Part shown: positions 25,045-33,331 of the stretch, piece after piece
Layout of the letters: every line of letters starts with the position of its first letter
Numbering within the stretch: position 1 is the first letter of the stretch
Assembly: GCA_002409595.1 (NCBI GenBank)
Contig: DHNQ01000010.1
Coordinates: 1 to 64,000, forward strand
From: Dysgonomonas sp. UBA5412
GTDB taxonomy: Bacteria; Bacteroidota; Bacteroidia; Bacteroidales; Dysgonomonadaceae
Length of the DNA: 64,000 nt
Direction: 5' to 3'
Position numbers and translations under genes: made by a program
The notes under the pieces: model-generated
Database searches by the model: none
What the model was told of the DNA's origin: nothing
What the model saw: only the letters and a program-made list of their open reading frames with translations

Positions 25045-25749
25045 TTATTTGTATAGCAAAAAGATACATAGCTGCTTTGCCATATCAGGTAGCTTCTTCT
25101 CCCATTCTTTTACAGGCAAGGTCTTAATGTATTCATTCTCGCAAGTGATGTTCATTGCTATACATAATTTAGTGGACGGAGTACAATTTTTTACAATATC
25201 TTCAACTAATTTTTGATTGCGGTAAGGTGTTTCTATAAATATTTGAGTCTGATCTTCTTTGTGTATAAGATGCTCTAGTTGTTTAATTTTTCTGATTCGT
25301 TCTGCGCCATCAACCGGTAGATAGCCATGAAATGCAAAGCCTTGTCCGTTAAAACCTGAAGCCATTAATGATAGCAGTATAGATGAAGGACCTACAAGCG
25401 GTACTACCTTATAATTTTTTCTTTGAGCAATGGCTACTATATCACTACCCGGATCAGCTATGGCTGGGCATCCTGCTTCGGATATGATACCAATATGGAA
25501 ACCATTGGTAATAGGTTGTAAATAATTATCAATCTCTTCTAGGTTGGTATGTTTGTTCAATTCGAAGAAAGTAAGAGTATCTATATCAATATTAGTATCC
25601 ACCTTTTTCAGAAAACGACGAGCTGAACGTATATTTTCTACAATGAAGTACTTTATATTCAGTATTATCTCTTTGTTATAGGTTGGTAAAACCTGTTCAA
25701 CAGATGTTTCACCCAATGTTACCGGAATTAGAAAAAGAGAAGCGTGCAT
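25045..25749 (-). CDS. SAM-dependent methyltransferase, RsmI-related paralogue
   Basis: The 234-residue protein belongs to the tetrapyrrole methylase/RsmI superfamily: SLFLIPVTLGE at the start, GIISEAGCPAIADPGSDIVAIAQ near residue 90 (the SAM-binding proline-glycine loop), VPLVGPSSILLSLMASGFNGQGFAFHGYLP and FIETPYRNQKL. RsmI proper methylates 16S rRNA C1402 on the 2'-oxygen. A canonical copy of it is present at 58566-59240. This shorter and diverged version lacks the KKG-R C-terminal segment and probably has another target. It is 11 bases downstream of the 25761 glycosyltransferase and may share its transcript. Confidence 0.85.
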   Translation of the reverse strand: MHASLFLIPVTLGETSVEQVLPTYNKEIILNIKYFIVENIRSARRFLKKVDTNIDIDTLTFFELNKHTNLEEIDNYLQPITNGFHIGIISEAGCPAIADPGSDIVAIAQRKNYKVVPLVGPSSILLSLMASGFNGQGFAFHGYLPVDGAERIRKIKQLEHLIHKEDQTQIFIETPYRNQKLVEDIVKNCTPSTKLCIAMNITCENEYIKTLPVKEWEKKLPDMAKQLCIFLLYK

Positions 25750-25760
25750 ATTTTTATTTT

Positions 25761-27272
25761 TTATTCTTTTCGTTTATAAAGCAGATACGTTGTATTACCA
25801 TCCTGTGCGAAAGTATTGACTATATCGTAATTTTCTTTTAGTATAGATAAAGACTTAAAATAGTCATAATTGAGGGACATAGCTGGCAAAACTATAAATT
25901 GTACCTCTTTGTTTCTTATATATTCTGTTTGTTTGTCTCTCATATCGGGATAAATCGTATAAGGTAAGTTGGGCGACAAGCAGTATTTCACATTCGGAAT
26001 AATATCCGACATTGTGAATATTGCCGCAGTTGCATCTAAGCCCAAACACATGAGTGTAGGGGCATTCTCTTGCGAAACGATGTTGTTAAATTGATGTAGG
26101 ACATCTTTAGGTGCTTCTTTTCTCAGAATAATTTCCTTCTTTCGCCCAAAGAAATCTTTCGTTACTATGCCCAATACAAGCCCTATGCCTGCAATAGCTA
26201 AAAACCAATACCAATGAAGCTGTATTCTTATATATTTTCTCAAAATATCAACAATAACTATAACTCCGGTAATGCAAAAGATATAATAAGGCATAGAATA
26301 GTAGAATACGTATCCTGCACCCATAAATATGATAACGAACAAGGAACAAAATGATAAGATCAGTCCTAGCTTTTCCCATACATTTCCGATATATCGGATA
26401 GGAAAATATATTGCACCTAAGAGAATAATGATAAACTCATAATTGTCGAATTTCAGACGCTGATAGAAACGTATAATAAGGTTCTCAAAAACTTCGCTAA
26501 TCTCGCCTATTTGTGCATAGTTTTTATTCAATACGATATAAGTATCCCAGGCATAAGCTAAAGCATTGTGAGAGACAAAATAAATAAGAATCGGTACTGT
26601 GATGATCAATACACCTATTATGAATGCTCCTATATTAAGAACGAGATTCTTATATTCTTTCTTTAATAGCAGATTGATAAAGATAGCTAATAAAGGGAAG
26701 AACCAAAAGACTACCAAATTGATCTTAATGAAGATAACTATTGTGCAAAGGACACCATGTATCAACATATCGAAGGGCTTATGCTCGGCAGCCTCTTTAG
26801 ACTTAAAGTATCTGATAAAAAGATAAAAGCTTATGACCTCGAAAAGAACAATAAACTCTTCGGCTGAACCGCCTTCCGACGAATGAGATAACATAAGTAC
26901 GGGAAAAGCTATTGCTACTATAAAAGCATATATTTTGTTTAGATATAAACGTGCTGTCATATAAGCCATCGTAATCATGCCACCCCAAGCTAATGACTCT
27001 ATAAAGTACATACCGATAAACGAATCTTTTGACAAAAGAGACCCTATGCCATATATCACAAATATTAGTGGACCTTTGTGATCGAAAATATCCGTATATA
27101 ATGTTTGACCATCGAAGATAGCTTTGCCAATTGTGAAATAGAGATTAATGTCAGACCAGTCGTTGATCGGATAAAGAGGAGACATGAGCGAACAAAAAAA
27201 CATGAGCAGAAAAGCATATAAAAATAAGGCAGCAATAGTATGCCTTTCTTCTAATATCGTTTTCTTTATCAT
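25761..27272 (-). CDS. Polytopic membrane glycosyltransferase (GT39/ArnT-like)
   Basis: The 503-residue protein has about ten membrane helices, beginning near residue 14, and a loop after the first helix with NDWSDINLYFTIGKAIFDGQTLYTDIFDHKGPLIF. The acidic pair (DW, D-H-K-G-P) in this loop is typical of the lipid-linked sugar-transferring GT-C enzymes of the GT39/PMT-like superfamily. The C-terminal 130 residues are soluble. The donor would be a polyprenyl-phosphate sugar and the acceptor periplasmic, but substrates are unknown. A second helix rich in SEGGSAEE follows. It is transcribed away from rsmF from overlapping promoters. Confidence 0.75.
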   Translation of the reverse strand: MIKKTILEERHTIAALFLYAFLLMFFCSLMSPLYPINDWSDINLYFTIGKAIFDGQTLYTDIFDHKGPLIFVIYGIGSLLSKDSFIGMYFIESLAWGGMITMAYMTARLYLNKIYAFIVAIAFPVLMLSHSSEGGSAEEFIVLFEVISFYLFIRYFKSKEAAEHKPFDMLIHGVLCTIVIFIKINLVVFWFFPLLAIFINLLLKKEYKNLVLNIGAFIIGVLIITVPILIYFVSHNALAYAWDTYIVLNKNYAQIGEISEVFENLIIRFYQRLKFDNYEFIIILLGAIYFPIRYIGNVWEKLGLILSFCSLFVIIFMGAGYVFYYSMPYYIFCITGVIVIVDILRKYIRIQLHWYWFLAIAGIGLVLGIVTKDFFGRKKEIILRKEAPKDVLHQFNNIVSQENAPTLMCLGLDATAAIFTMSDIIPNVKYCLSPNLPYTIYPDMRDKQTEYIRNKEVQFIVLPAMSLNYDYFKSLSILKENYDIVNTFAQDGNTTYLLYKRKE

Positions 27273-27297
27273 CCTAATTTTATTCTGTTACGGACTT

Positions 27298-27305
27298 CAA
27301 AAGTA
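27298..27305 (-). promoter_or_regulatory. Possible -7 box for the membrane glycosyltransferase gene
   Basis: Minus-strand TACTTTTG (27305-27298) lies 26 bases before the start codon at 27272. The nearest TTG gives a spacer of only 13. Confidence 0.4.
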
Positions 27306-27314
27306 AGAAAAATA

Positions 27315-27343
27315 TTGCCAATAAAGAAATTGCTTTAACTTTG
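27315..27343 (+). promoter_or_regulatory. rsmF promoter
   Basis: TTG at 27315-27317, an 18-base spacer and TAACTTTG at 27336-27343, about 20 bases before the ATG. It overlaps the divergent minus-strand region within 90 bases. Confidence 0.65.
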
Positions 27344-27362
27344 CAAAACTAAAATAGGATAG

Positions 27363-28739
27363 ATGAATTTACCTGCTGATTTTATAGAACGTACCCAATC
27401 TCTTTTGGGCAAAGAGTGGTTGGATTTTCGGGATGCGCTCGAACAACATGCGCCTGTAAGCATACGCACACATCGTGAAACAATCTCAAAATCAGAGAAT
27501 ATCGTACCATGGTGTGAGTCGGGATTGTATCTCGACAGAAGACCATCTTTTACTTTCGATCCCTTGTTTCATGCCGGACAATATTATGTGCAGGAAGCTT
27601 CATCCATGTTTATCAGTCAGATTATAAAGCAATATGCAGACACGAATATTCGTGTCCTTGATCTTTGTGCTGCTCCCGGAGGTAAGTCTACTCTAATAGC
27701 AGATCTTCTTGACGAAGATAGCTTGCTAGTCTCAAATGAAGTTATCCGTTCCCGTGCTAATATATTATCAGAGAATATAATGAAATGGGGAAAAGCAAAT
27801 ACGATAGTCTCCAATAACGACCCATCTCAGTTGGGTAAATTAAGCGGCTTTTTCGATATTATTCTAGTTGATGCACCCTGCTCCGGCGAAGGTATGTTTC
27901 GCAAAGACCCCGATTCTATCTCCGAGTGGTCTGTGGCAAATGTAAAGCTTTGCAAGGAACGTCAGCAAAGAATATTAGCCGATATATGGCCGGCTTTAAA
28001 AAGCGGAGGTATTCTTATATACAGCACTTGTACGTATAATCTTGATGAGAATGAAAGCAATGTGCAATGGATCGCAAATGAATTAGGTGCAGATATTCTG
28101 AATGTAGAAACTCAAAGCGAGTGGGGGATAAGTCCTTCTTTTGTGGATGGGGTAACAGCCTATCGGTTTTTCCCACACCGAACACAGGGTGAAGGCTTTT
28201 TTTGTGCTGCTCTGAGAAAGACTTCCGAAGAATCCGAATATCGAAGTAGTAAGAAGTCAAAAAGCAATAAGAATAAAAAGGTAAAAGAAGATATTCCACC
28301 TCAATATAAGGACTACTTGTTAAATAAAGAGAGTTTTACGTTCTATCCTAAAGGTAATGCTTGGAACGCTTTTCCTTCGTCATTGTATCAAGATCTTCAG
28401 GCAATAGCAGCACATATCAATGTTATTTCGGAAGGCATTTGTCTGGGTGAAATGAAAGGTAAAGACCTTATTCCCGATCAATCTTTGGCATTGAGCGATA
28501 TGCTTAACACAGAATCTTTTGCCACTGTTGAGGTCGATTGGTTATCGGCAATAGCATATCTTAGAAAAGAAGCTTTGGTGCTTGATAATCAACCCAAAGG
28601 ATATATTCTATTAAAGTATAAAGGAGTTCCGCTAGGCTTTGTAAAAAATATAGGCAATAGGGCTAACAATCTCTATCCTCAGGAGTGGCGCATACGCTCG
28701 TCTAACATTCCTCAAGAAGAGGTGTCTGTCATCGTCTAA
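27363..28739 (+). CDS. rsmF: 16S rRNA (cytosine-C5)-methyltransferase of the RsmF/NOL1/NOP2/Sun family
   Basis: The 458-residue enzyme should methylate C5 of a cytosine in 16S rRNA. The SAM-binding core has LDLCAAPGGKSTLIADLL near residue 99, then VDAPCSGEGMFRKDP (catalytic-loop Cys) and ILIYSTCTYNLDENESNVQW (second Cys), both needed for 5-methylcytosine formation. The C-terminal region ends in PKGYILLKYKGVPLGFVKNIGNRANNLYPQEWRIR, the PUA-like/RsmF_B module that distinguishes RsmF from RsmB. A lysine-rich linker (SKKSKSNKNKKVKED) separates the two. It overlaps the convergent glycosyltransferase by 4 bases at its stop. Confidence 0.88.
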   Translation: MNLPADFIERTQSLLGKEWLDFRDALEQHAPVSIRTHRETISKSENIVPWCESGLYLDRRPSFTFDPLFHAGQYYVQEASSMFISQIIKQYADTNIRVLDLCAAPGGKSTLIADLLDEDSLLVSNEVIRSRANILSENIMKWGKANTIVSNNDPSQLGKLSGFFDIILVDAPCSGEGMFRKDPDSISEWSVANVKLCKERQQRILADIWPALKSGGILIYSTCTYNLDENESNVQWIANELGADILNVETQSEWGISPSFVDGVTAYRFFPHRTQGEGFFCAALRKTSEESEYRSSKKSKSNKNKKVKEDIPPQYKDYLLNKESFTFYPKGNAWNAFPSSLYQDLQAIAAHINVISEGICLGEMKGKDLIPDQSLALSDMLNTESFATVEVDWLSAIAYLRKEALVLDNQPKGYILLKYKGVPLGFVKNIGNRANNLYPQEWRIRSSNIPQEEVSVIV

Positions 28740-29554
28740 CCTTTTACAAACCCAAGGATGCGTCCTATTTTACAGAAAGCGCGAAAGCCGTTATATATCC
28801 AGCTTTTCGATTTTATAATGTCTGTGACAAAACCGTTTTGCTCTAAGTAATATAAACGCTCTAGCTTTCTCACAGCATTCTCATTCAGAAATTCTCGACA
28901 AACTTTTAGCTTTTCGGGATAGATTACATTTCCTCCTATCTGAGTACTAAATCCTTCCATATTGTAGATAACAACAAAGGTATCTACATATTTGACAGGC
29001 AATTGATTAATTGCAATACCCTGAAAAAAGAGTTTCCAATCAGCGACTACCTTCAACGATTCGTCATATAATCCAAATTGCTCAAAGTTACTTCGATGTA
29101 TAAAAAAAGCCTGATGACACAAGAATCCCGAAAAGAGTTCATATATGGCAATATGCCAATCTCTGTCCTTATATGATGTATCGGGAGTCAACTCTCCTTT
29201 TTGTTCCATATAGAAACTTCCACAGATGAATGGATCGTGAGGATCATTGCCGAATACCGTTTCTAAAGTACTGTCTTTATGCAAGGCATCACCCGAATTG
29301 AGAAAATACAAATACTCACCTTTAGCCAATTTAAGACCTTTGTTCTGAGCATTATATATGCCACTATCTTTTTCGCTTATCCAGTATGTTATCTTATCCT
29401 CATGTTGCTTGATGAGGTCTATGCTTCCATCTGTCGATTGTCCGTCGATAATGATAAATTCGTAGTCGGTAAACGTTTGACTGATGACGCTGTCTATTGT
29501 TTTTTTTAGACCGGCTTCATTATTCAGGTTTATAGTTATGATGGATAGCTTCAT
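28736..29554 (-). CDS. Family 2 glycosyltransferase (last gene of polysaccharide locus)
   Basis: A 272-residue GT-A enzyme with MKLSIITINLNNEAGLKKTIDSV, FIIIDGQSTDGS, AQNKGLKLAKGEYLYFLNSGDAL (the acidic metal site) and a late VVADWKLFF acceptor-domain helix. It lies at the 3' end of the minus-strand cluster and shares a 4-base stop overlap with rsmF on the opposite strand. Its closest relative in the window is the enzyme at 35059-35847, with the same starting segment and the NSGD motif, suggesting duplication. Sugar donor and linkage cannot be predicted. The C-terminal 30 residues (IGRILGFVKG) are basic-hydrophobic and may touch the membrane. Confidence 0.85.
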   Translation of the reverse strand: MKLSIITINLNNEAGLKKTIDSVISQTFTDYEFIIIDGQSTDGSIDLIKQHEDKITYWISEKDSGIYNAQNKGLKLAKGEYLYFLNSGDALHKDSTLETVFGNDPHDPFICGSFYMEQKGELTPDTSYKDRDWHIAIYELFSGFLCHQAFFIHRSNFEQFGLYDESLKVVADWKLFFQGIAINQLPVKYVDTFVVIYNMEGFSTQIGGNVIYPEKLKVCREFLNENAVRKLERLYYLEQNGFVTDIIKSKSWIYNGFRAFCKIGRILGFVKG

Positions 29555-29564
29555 GCGTATATAC

Positions 29565-30443
29565 TTATTTTCTCTTTGATTTTAGTAAAAACGGATTTAG
29601 AAAAGCAAGTTTCTGATATATTGTCAATATTACAGCCGCTTTGCGCAAACTATATCCTTTGGCATAGTATATTTGAAGTTTATACATGCGGCGGATACGT
29701 TCTATTATTATCTTTCTGAATTTCTGATGCGTATATTTATTAAATTCATCTAGCAAATATATCATCCATGCTGTCTGGTTCAATGGTTTAAGGGTAGATG
29801 ACATACCTCCTAAATGTTGCCTGTACACAGCCATATATTCCGGTAAGAATTTTATCTTACCTGACAGTGAGACAATCAATTGCAGGGCATAATCTCCATT
29901 CTTTACAGTATAATACCAATCGGGAGTTTTATGTGCATCTTTTCTGAAAAAAAGAGATGCTGTAAGCAAAGCCCAGTCTTTTTTGATAAGGTCTTCCGTT
30001 GTCAGCGTATCCTTTTCTATATCTACATTTTCATCCAGCACCCCACACATCAGGGTATGTGTGGCATGCGAACAAAGTGCATAGTCGGGGTTGGCTTCCA
30101 TAAAGTCGAACTGCTTTTGCAACTTATATGGATCGCTCCAATAATCATCGCCATCGCAGAGGGCTATATATTTTCCTTTTCCGCTACTTATATTATTAAT
30201 CCAGTTGAGCATCATTCCCTGATTTGTTTCAGGTAGCCTCAACCTGATGATATCAGGGTATTTCTTCTGATATGCTATACAAATGGAACGAGTCTGGTCT
30301 GTGCTGCAATCCTCTCCGATCACAAGCTCGAAGGGGAAGTCTGTTTTTTGCATAACGACTCCTTCTATAGCTTCTGCTATAAACTTTTCATGATTGTATG
30401 TAATCATGGAAACTGAAACCATTATATTTTTCTGCTCGCTCAT
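29565..30443 (-). CDS. Family 2 glycosyltransferase
   Basis: The 292-residue protein starts with MVSVSMITYNHEKFIAEAIEGVVMQK, then VIGEDCSTDQT and ALCDGDDYWSDPYKLQKQFDFM with the DGDDYW nucleotide/metal site. The C-terminus has GDYALQLIVSLSGKIKFLPEYMAVYRQHLGGMSS, in which an Arg-His pair near the membrane face is common in this subfamily. It is related to the 33332-34186 enzyme (same YNH opening and GDDYW site). A 114-base gap with a dispersed repeat separates it from the upstream 30558 gene, so it may have separate expression with 28736. Confidence 0.85.
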   Translation of the reverse strand: MSEQKNIMVSVSMITYNHEKFIAEAIEGVVMQKTDFPFELVIGEDCSTDQTRSICIAYQKKYPDIIRLRLPETNQGMMLNWINNISSGKGKYIALCDGDDYWSDPYKLQKQFDFMEANPDYALCSHATHTLMCGVLDENVDIEKDTLTTEDLIKKDWALLTASLFFRKDAHKTPDWYYTVKNGDYALQLIVSLSGKIKFLPEYMAVYRQHLGGMSSTLKPLNQTAWMIYLLDEFNKYTHQKFRKIIIERIRRMYKLQIYYAKGYSLRKAAVILTIYQKLAFLNPFLLKSKRK

Positions 30444-30450
30444 TCTTGTC

Positions 30451-30548
30451 TTTTTAACTAAAAGGTGACAAAGTTGTACACTTTTCGGGTCGTTTTGATT
30501 GTAATCTTTTTCTCTTATTCGGTCAAAATAGTTTTTATATAGATAAAT
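30451..30548. repeat. Dispersed non-coding repeat, copy B
   Basis: Inside the 114-base gap between the 30558 gene and the 29565 glycosyltransferase. Blocks 30451-30485 and 30534-30548 match 2980-3014 (32 of 35 bases) and 3113-3127 (15 of 15) in the same order and orientation. The larger block sits directly upstream of the 29565 start codon on the minus strand and contains AAAGTGTACAACTTT. Confidence 0.6.
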
Positions 30549-30557
30549 GATTTTAAT

Positions 30558-31511
30558 TTAACTATGTATCACATCTATTATTCGTTTCATATCTTCCTCG
30601 TCGTAGCGATGATCGCAGGGTAGGGGTAAGAGATAATTAACGATCTTGTATTCAGCCGAATCTTTTTCTACCAGTTTCAGCGTTTCTTTCCAATATGTAG
30701 AGACGTATATTTTATTATTTATCAGTTTTTTTCTTAGTTCGGGATCTTCTGAATAGAACATATAGCTTAGGGGACAAGTGTCGGATGAAAAATTATCGTA
30801 CTCGAATTTATTTTCATCTCCCAATATGGAATGTAAATACTTGAAATTGTTTACTTGTCTTTCTTTCAGATTCTCATAATCAATATTCGCCAATAGTGCC
30901 GATGCCAGATTTGACATTCGTTTGATTGGCTGTCCTATCAGGCTGGCACAATAGTCAAGAAAGTCTTGATAGGCGGCACTTGCACTGCCATATTCGATAC
31001 GTTTCATCAAATGTGTCATATGTGGTATGGACATATCTTGCTCCAATTCTACGGGGAGTAATGTATCGGTAAAGAGATATGCACCATCGGGCAATCCGAA
31101 AAACTTTCGAGGTGAATATATGGTGTCAATCCCCTCATAAGGCTTTGAAAAAAAGGCATGCGTATTGTCTACAATCAACTGTTTACCATATTTCTTCACC
31201 AATTTCTCGACAGTACAGCATTTGATGCCATAAGTATCGGAATAGAAGAAAACCTCGTCCTTCCCTAATTCCTTATCAAATATAGGGTCTATCCGTGAGT
31301 CTACGGAATAGAATTCATAATCAATGCCTAGTTTCTTCATCGGTTCCCATATTACCTCCGAATCGAGATATGGGATATATATTTTTTTATACTTTTTGGC
31401 TCTTAATATATATTCAAGGCAGTTGCGGGCTGTATTCAATTGCACAGCTCCCTTATGATAATGTTCTCCTTTACGGAGTTGAAGTTCAAAATATCCGCCT
31501 ATTTCTTTCAT
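30558..31511 (-). CDS. Divergent PLP-fold (DegT-related) protein of the polysaccharide locus
   Basis: The 317-residue protein is not a close match to any family I can name, but its layout resembles sugar aminotransferases of fold type I: an NTARNCLEYILRAK helix near residue 25, IYIPYLDSEVI, VDNTHAFF near residue 114 (position of the PLP-pyridine Asp), and SPRKFFGLPDGAYLF near residue 132, where the Lys aligns with the Schiff-base Lys. This is the same Lys as in HATKVYNTIEGGA of the canonical DegT enzyme two genes upstream. It starts by a TGATG overlap on the WbqC stop, so the two are translationally coupled. Activity is inferred, not shown. Confidence 0.6.
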   Translation of the reverse strand: MKEIGGYFELQLRKGEHYHKGAVQLNTARNCLEYILRAKKYKKIYIPYLDSEVIWEPMKKLGIDYEFYSVDSRIDPIFDKELGKDEVFFYSDTYGIKCCTVEKLVKKYGKQLIVDNTHAFFSKPYEGIDTIYSPRKFFGLPDGAYLFTDTLLPVELEQDMSIPHMTHLMKRIEYGSASAAYQDFLDYCASLIGQPIKRMSNLASALLANIDYENLKERQVNNFKYLHSILGDENKFEYDNFSSDTCPLSYMFYSEDPELRKKLINNKIYVSTYWKETLKLVEKDSAEYKIVNYLLPLPCDHRYDEEDMKRIIDVIHS

Positions 31512-32206
31512 CAGATCAATTTGTAGTTGTTTAATAAATCTTTTACAGCGTCAACCGAATTAAACATTATCACATCCAAGATGGAAAGATAAGGTATAAA
31601 TTCATTCTTGAACTGTGTGTATTCTATCGGATTTGTAGATAGAAAATGCAAGTCGATGTTTTCTTTTTTGAAGTCATCCACGACATATAATTCTTGTCCG
31701 CCAATGGCATTATAATAGTCGGTTGCATTTAATTCTTTACAAATAGCGATTACTTTATCTTGTCCTTTTAATAAATGATCAATATTCAAAGTAGATGATA
31801 TTATAATCTCTGTATTTATATTCAAATAATCCGCTATCTTTCTGACAGAATTGTAAATATAGTGAAATAGGTTCGTTTCGTCGCAACTAATTATTTCTTC
31901 AATAAGAGGCATTGCTTCTGTAAAGAAAGGAGCTTTGCGATACGATTCTTTTATCTGGTTTAATAACTTTTTTCGATCAAAGTTATCTGATATAACTCGC
32001 TCTTTGATGTCGAGATAATCCGAATCTTTTTCGAGAGAAATGGTGATCATCACATCTTTTCCGTTTTGTAAAATACGGTTTCGATTGATCCATCCTTTTT
32101 TTGTATATTGTATATTGTCGTATATTACATACCTATCCACTGCATTCAATAGTTGGAAATATCCAATGTAAGGCAGAAAATAAGGCTGCATTATTCCAAC
32201 TTTCAT
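31511..32206 (-). CDS. WbqC family protein
   Basis: The 231-residue protein has the WbqC signature opening KVGIMQPYFLPYIGYFQLLNAVDRYVIYDNIQYTKKGWINRNRIL, where the MQPYFLPY and WINRN motifs mark the family. WbqC-like proteins occur in O-antigen and aminosugar clusters and are mostly uncharacterised; a role in sugar-acyl modification has been suggested. The start is the ATG at 32206, overlapping the upstream TGA as ATGA. A TTG at 32215 is in frame but less likely. Its neighbours, an aminotransferase and a PLP-fold protein, point to modification of an amino sugar. Confidence 0.8.
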   Translation of the reverse strand: MKVGIMQPYFLPYIGYFQLLNAVDRYVIYDNIQYTKKGWINRNRILQNGKDVMITISLEKDSDYLDIKERVISDNFDRKKLLNQIKESYRKAPFFTEAMPLIEEIISCDETNLFHYIYNSVRKIADYLNINTEIIISSTLNIDHLLKGQDKVIAICKELNATDYYNAIGGQELYVVDDFKKENIDLHFLSTNPIEYTQFKNEFIPYLSILDVIMFNSVDAVKDLLNNYKLI

Positions 32207-33327
32207 TTCGTCCAAGGTTTATTCTTTATCAAGTCACAAATACGATTTACATCACCCGATTCGAGATTTGCATACATTGGCAAACATATAATCTCTTTCG
32301 AAACTTGTGTAGCAACAGGCAGGTTGCTTGTGCATGCCGAAGGCAGCCCCTTATAGGTAGGAAAATCACTTATAAGCGGGTAGAAATAACGGCGTCCGAA
32401 TATGTCGTATTCCTGCAATTTGAAATAAAGCTCATCGCGCGTCATTCCATATTCAAGAGCATTAATTCTGATCGGATAATAGGGATAAGTATGCGAAACA
32501 TTTTCGGCTACTTCCATTATTGTTACGCCCTTTACATCTTTGAGCAGGCTGTCGTATTGCTTTGCCAATTGGAGACGTTTGTCGATATAACCATCTACAT
32601 ATTTTAATTGCAAAGAACCGTATGCGGCTTGTAGTTCATTCATTTTGGCATTTATACCTGGTTCGATAACTGTGGTTTCGTTTCGGAATCCAAAATTCTT
32701 AAGCAGGTCAATTCTTTGCTTGGTCTTTTCGTCTTGACAGACAATCGCGCCACCTTCTATGGTATTATAAACTTTTGTGGCATGAAAGCTAAGGATGGAT
32801 AAATCGCCCCAGTTCATTACGGACTGACCGTCTTTTCTTACGGCAAAAGCGTGCGCTGCATCATATATTACCCTTAGTCCGTATATGTCTGCAATCCGTT
32901 GTATTTCTTCTACATTGCAAGGATTACCATATACATGCACCGGCATTATGGCAGTTGTTTTTGGAGTAATAGCTGCTTCTATTTTTTCGGGGTCTATATT
33001 ATAGTATTTGTTGTCTATATCTACAAATACGGGTTTAATATTGTTCCACCAAAGGGAATGTGTGGTAGCCACAAAGCTATATGGAGTTGTAATAACCTCT
33101 CCGGTAATGCGCAAAGCTTGCAGAGCAGTGATCAAAGCCAGAGTTCCGTTCGAGAAAACAGATATATATTTTACGCCCAGATATTCGGCAAGTTCTTTTT
33201 CAAATTGTTCGTGAAAAGGTCCATTATTTGTCAACCATTTGTTATCCCATATCTTTTGTAAATAAGGGATAAATTCTTCCAATGGCGGAAGGGCTGGCTG
33301 AGTTACTAATATCTTTTTGTTAGCCAT
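32203..33327 (-). CDS. DegT/DnrJ/EryC1/StrS-family sugar aminotransferase
   Basis: The 374-residue PLP enzyme transfers an amino group, usually from glutamate, to a keto-sugar nucleotide. Family traits are PLEEFIPYLQKIWDNKWLTNNGP at the start, EVITTPYSFVATTHSL, the Asp-containing VIYDAAHAFAVRKDGQ (pyridine contact) near residue 158, FHATKVYNTIEGGAIVC with the Schiff-base Lys, and YPIRIN/ICLPMYANL at the end. This pattern suits FdtB/QdtB-type 3-amino or 4-amino-6-deoxyhexose enzymes. Wzm/Wzt, glycosyltransferases and WbqC are on the same strand. No keto-sugar isomerase or dehydratase is in the window, so the substrate comes from elsewhere. Confidence 0.88.
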   Translation of the reverse strand: MANKKILVTQPALPPLEEFIPYLQKIWDNKWLTNNGPFHEQFEKELAEYLGVKYISVFSNGTLALITALQALRITGEVITTPYSFVATTHSLWWNNIKPVFVDIDNKYYNIDPEKIEAAITPKTTAIMPVHVYGNPCNVEEIQRIADIYGLRVIYDAAHAFAVRKDGQSVMNWGDLSILSFHATKVYNTIEGGAIVCQDEKTKQRIDLLKNFGFRNETTVIEPGINAKMNELQAAYGSLQLKYVDGYIDKRLQLAKQYDSLLKDVKGVTIMEVAENVSHTYPYYPIRINALEYGMTRDELYFKLQEYDIFGRRYFYPLISDFPTYKGLPSACTSNLPVATQVSKEIICLPMYANLESGDVNRICDLIKNKPWTK

Positions 33328-33331
33328 ATAT

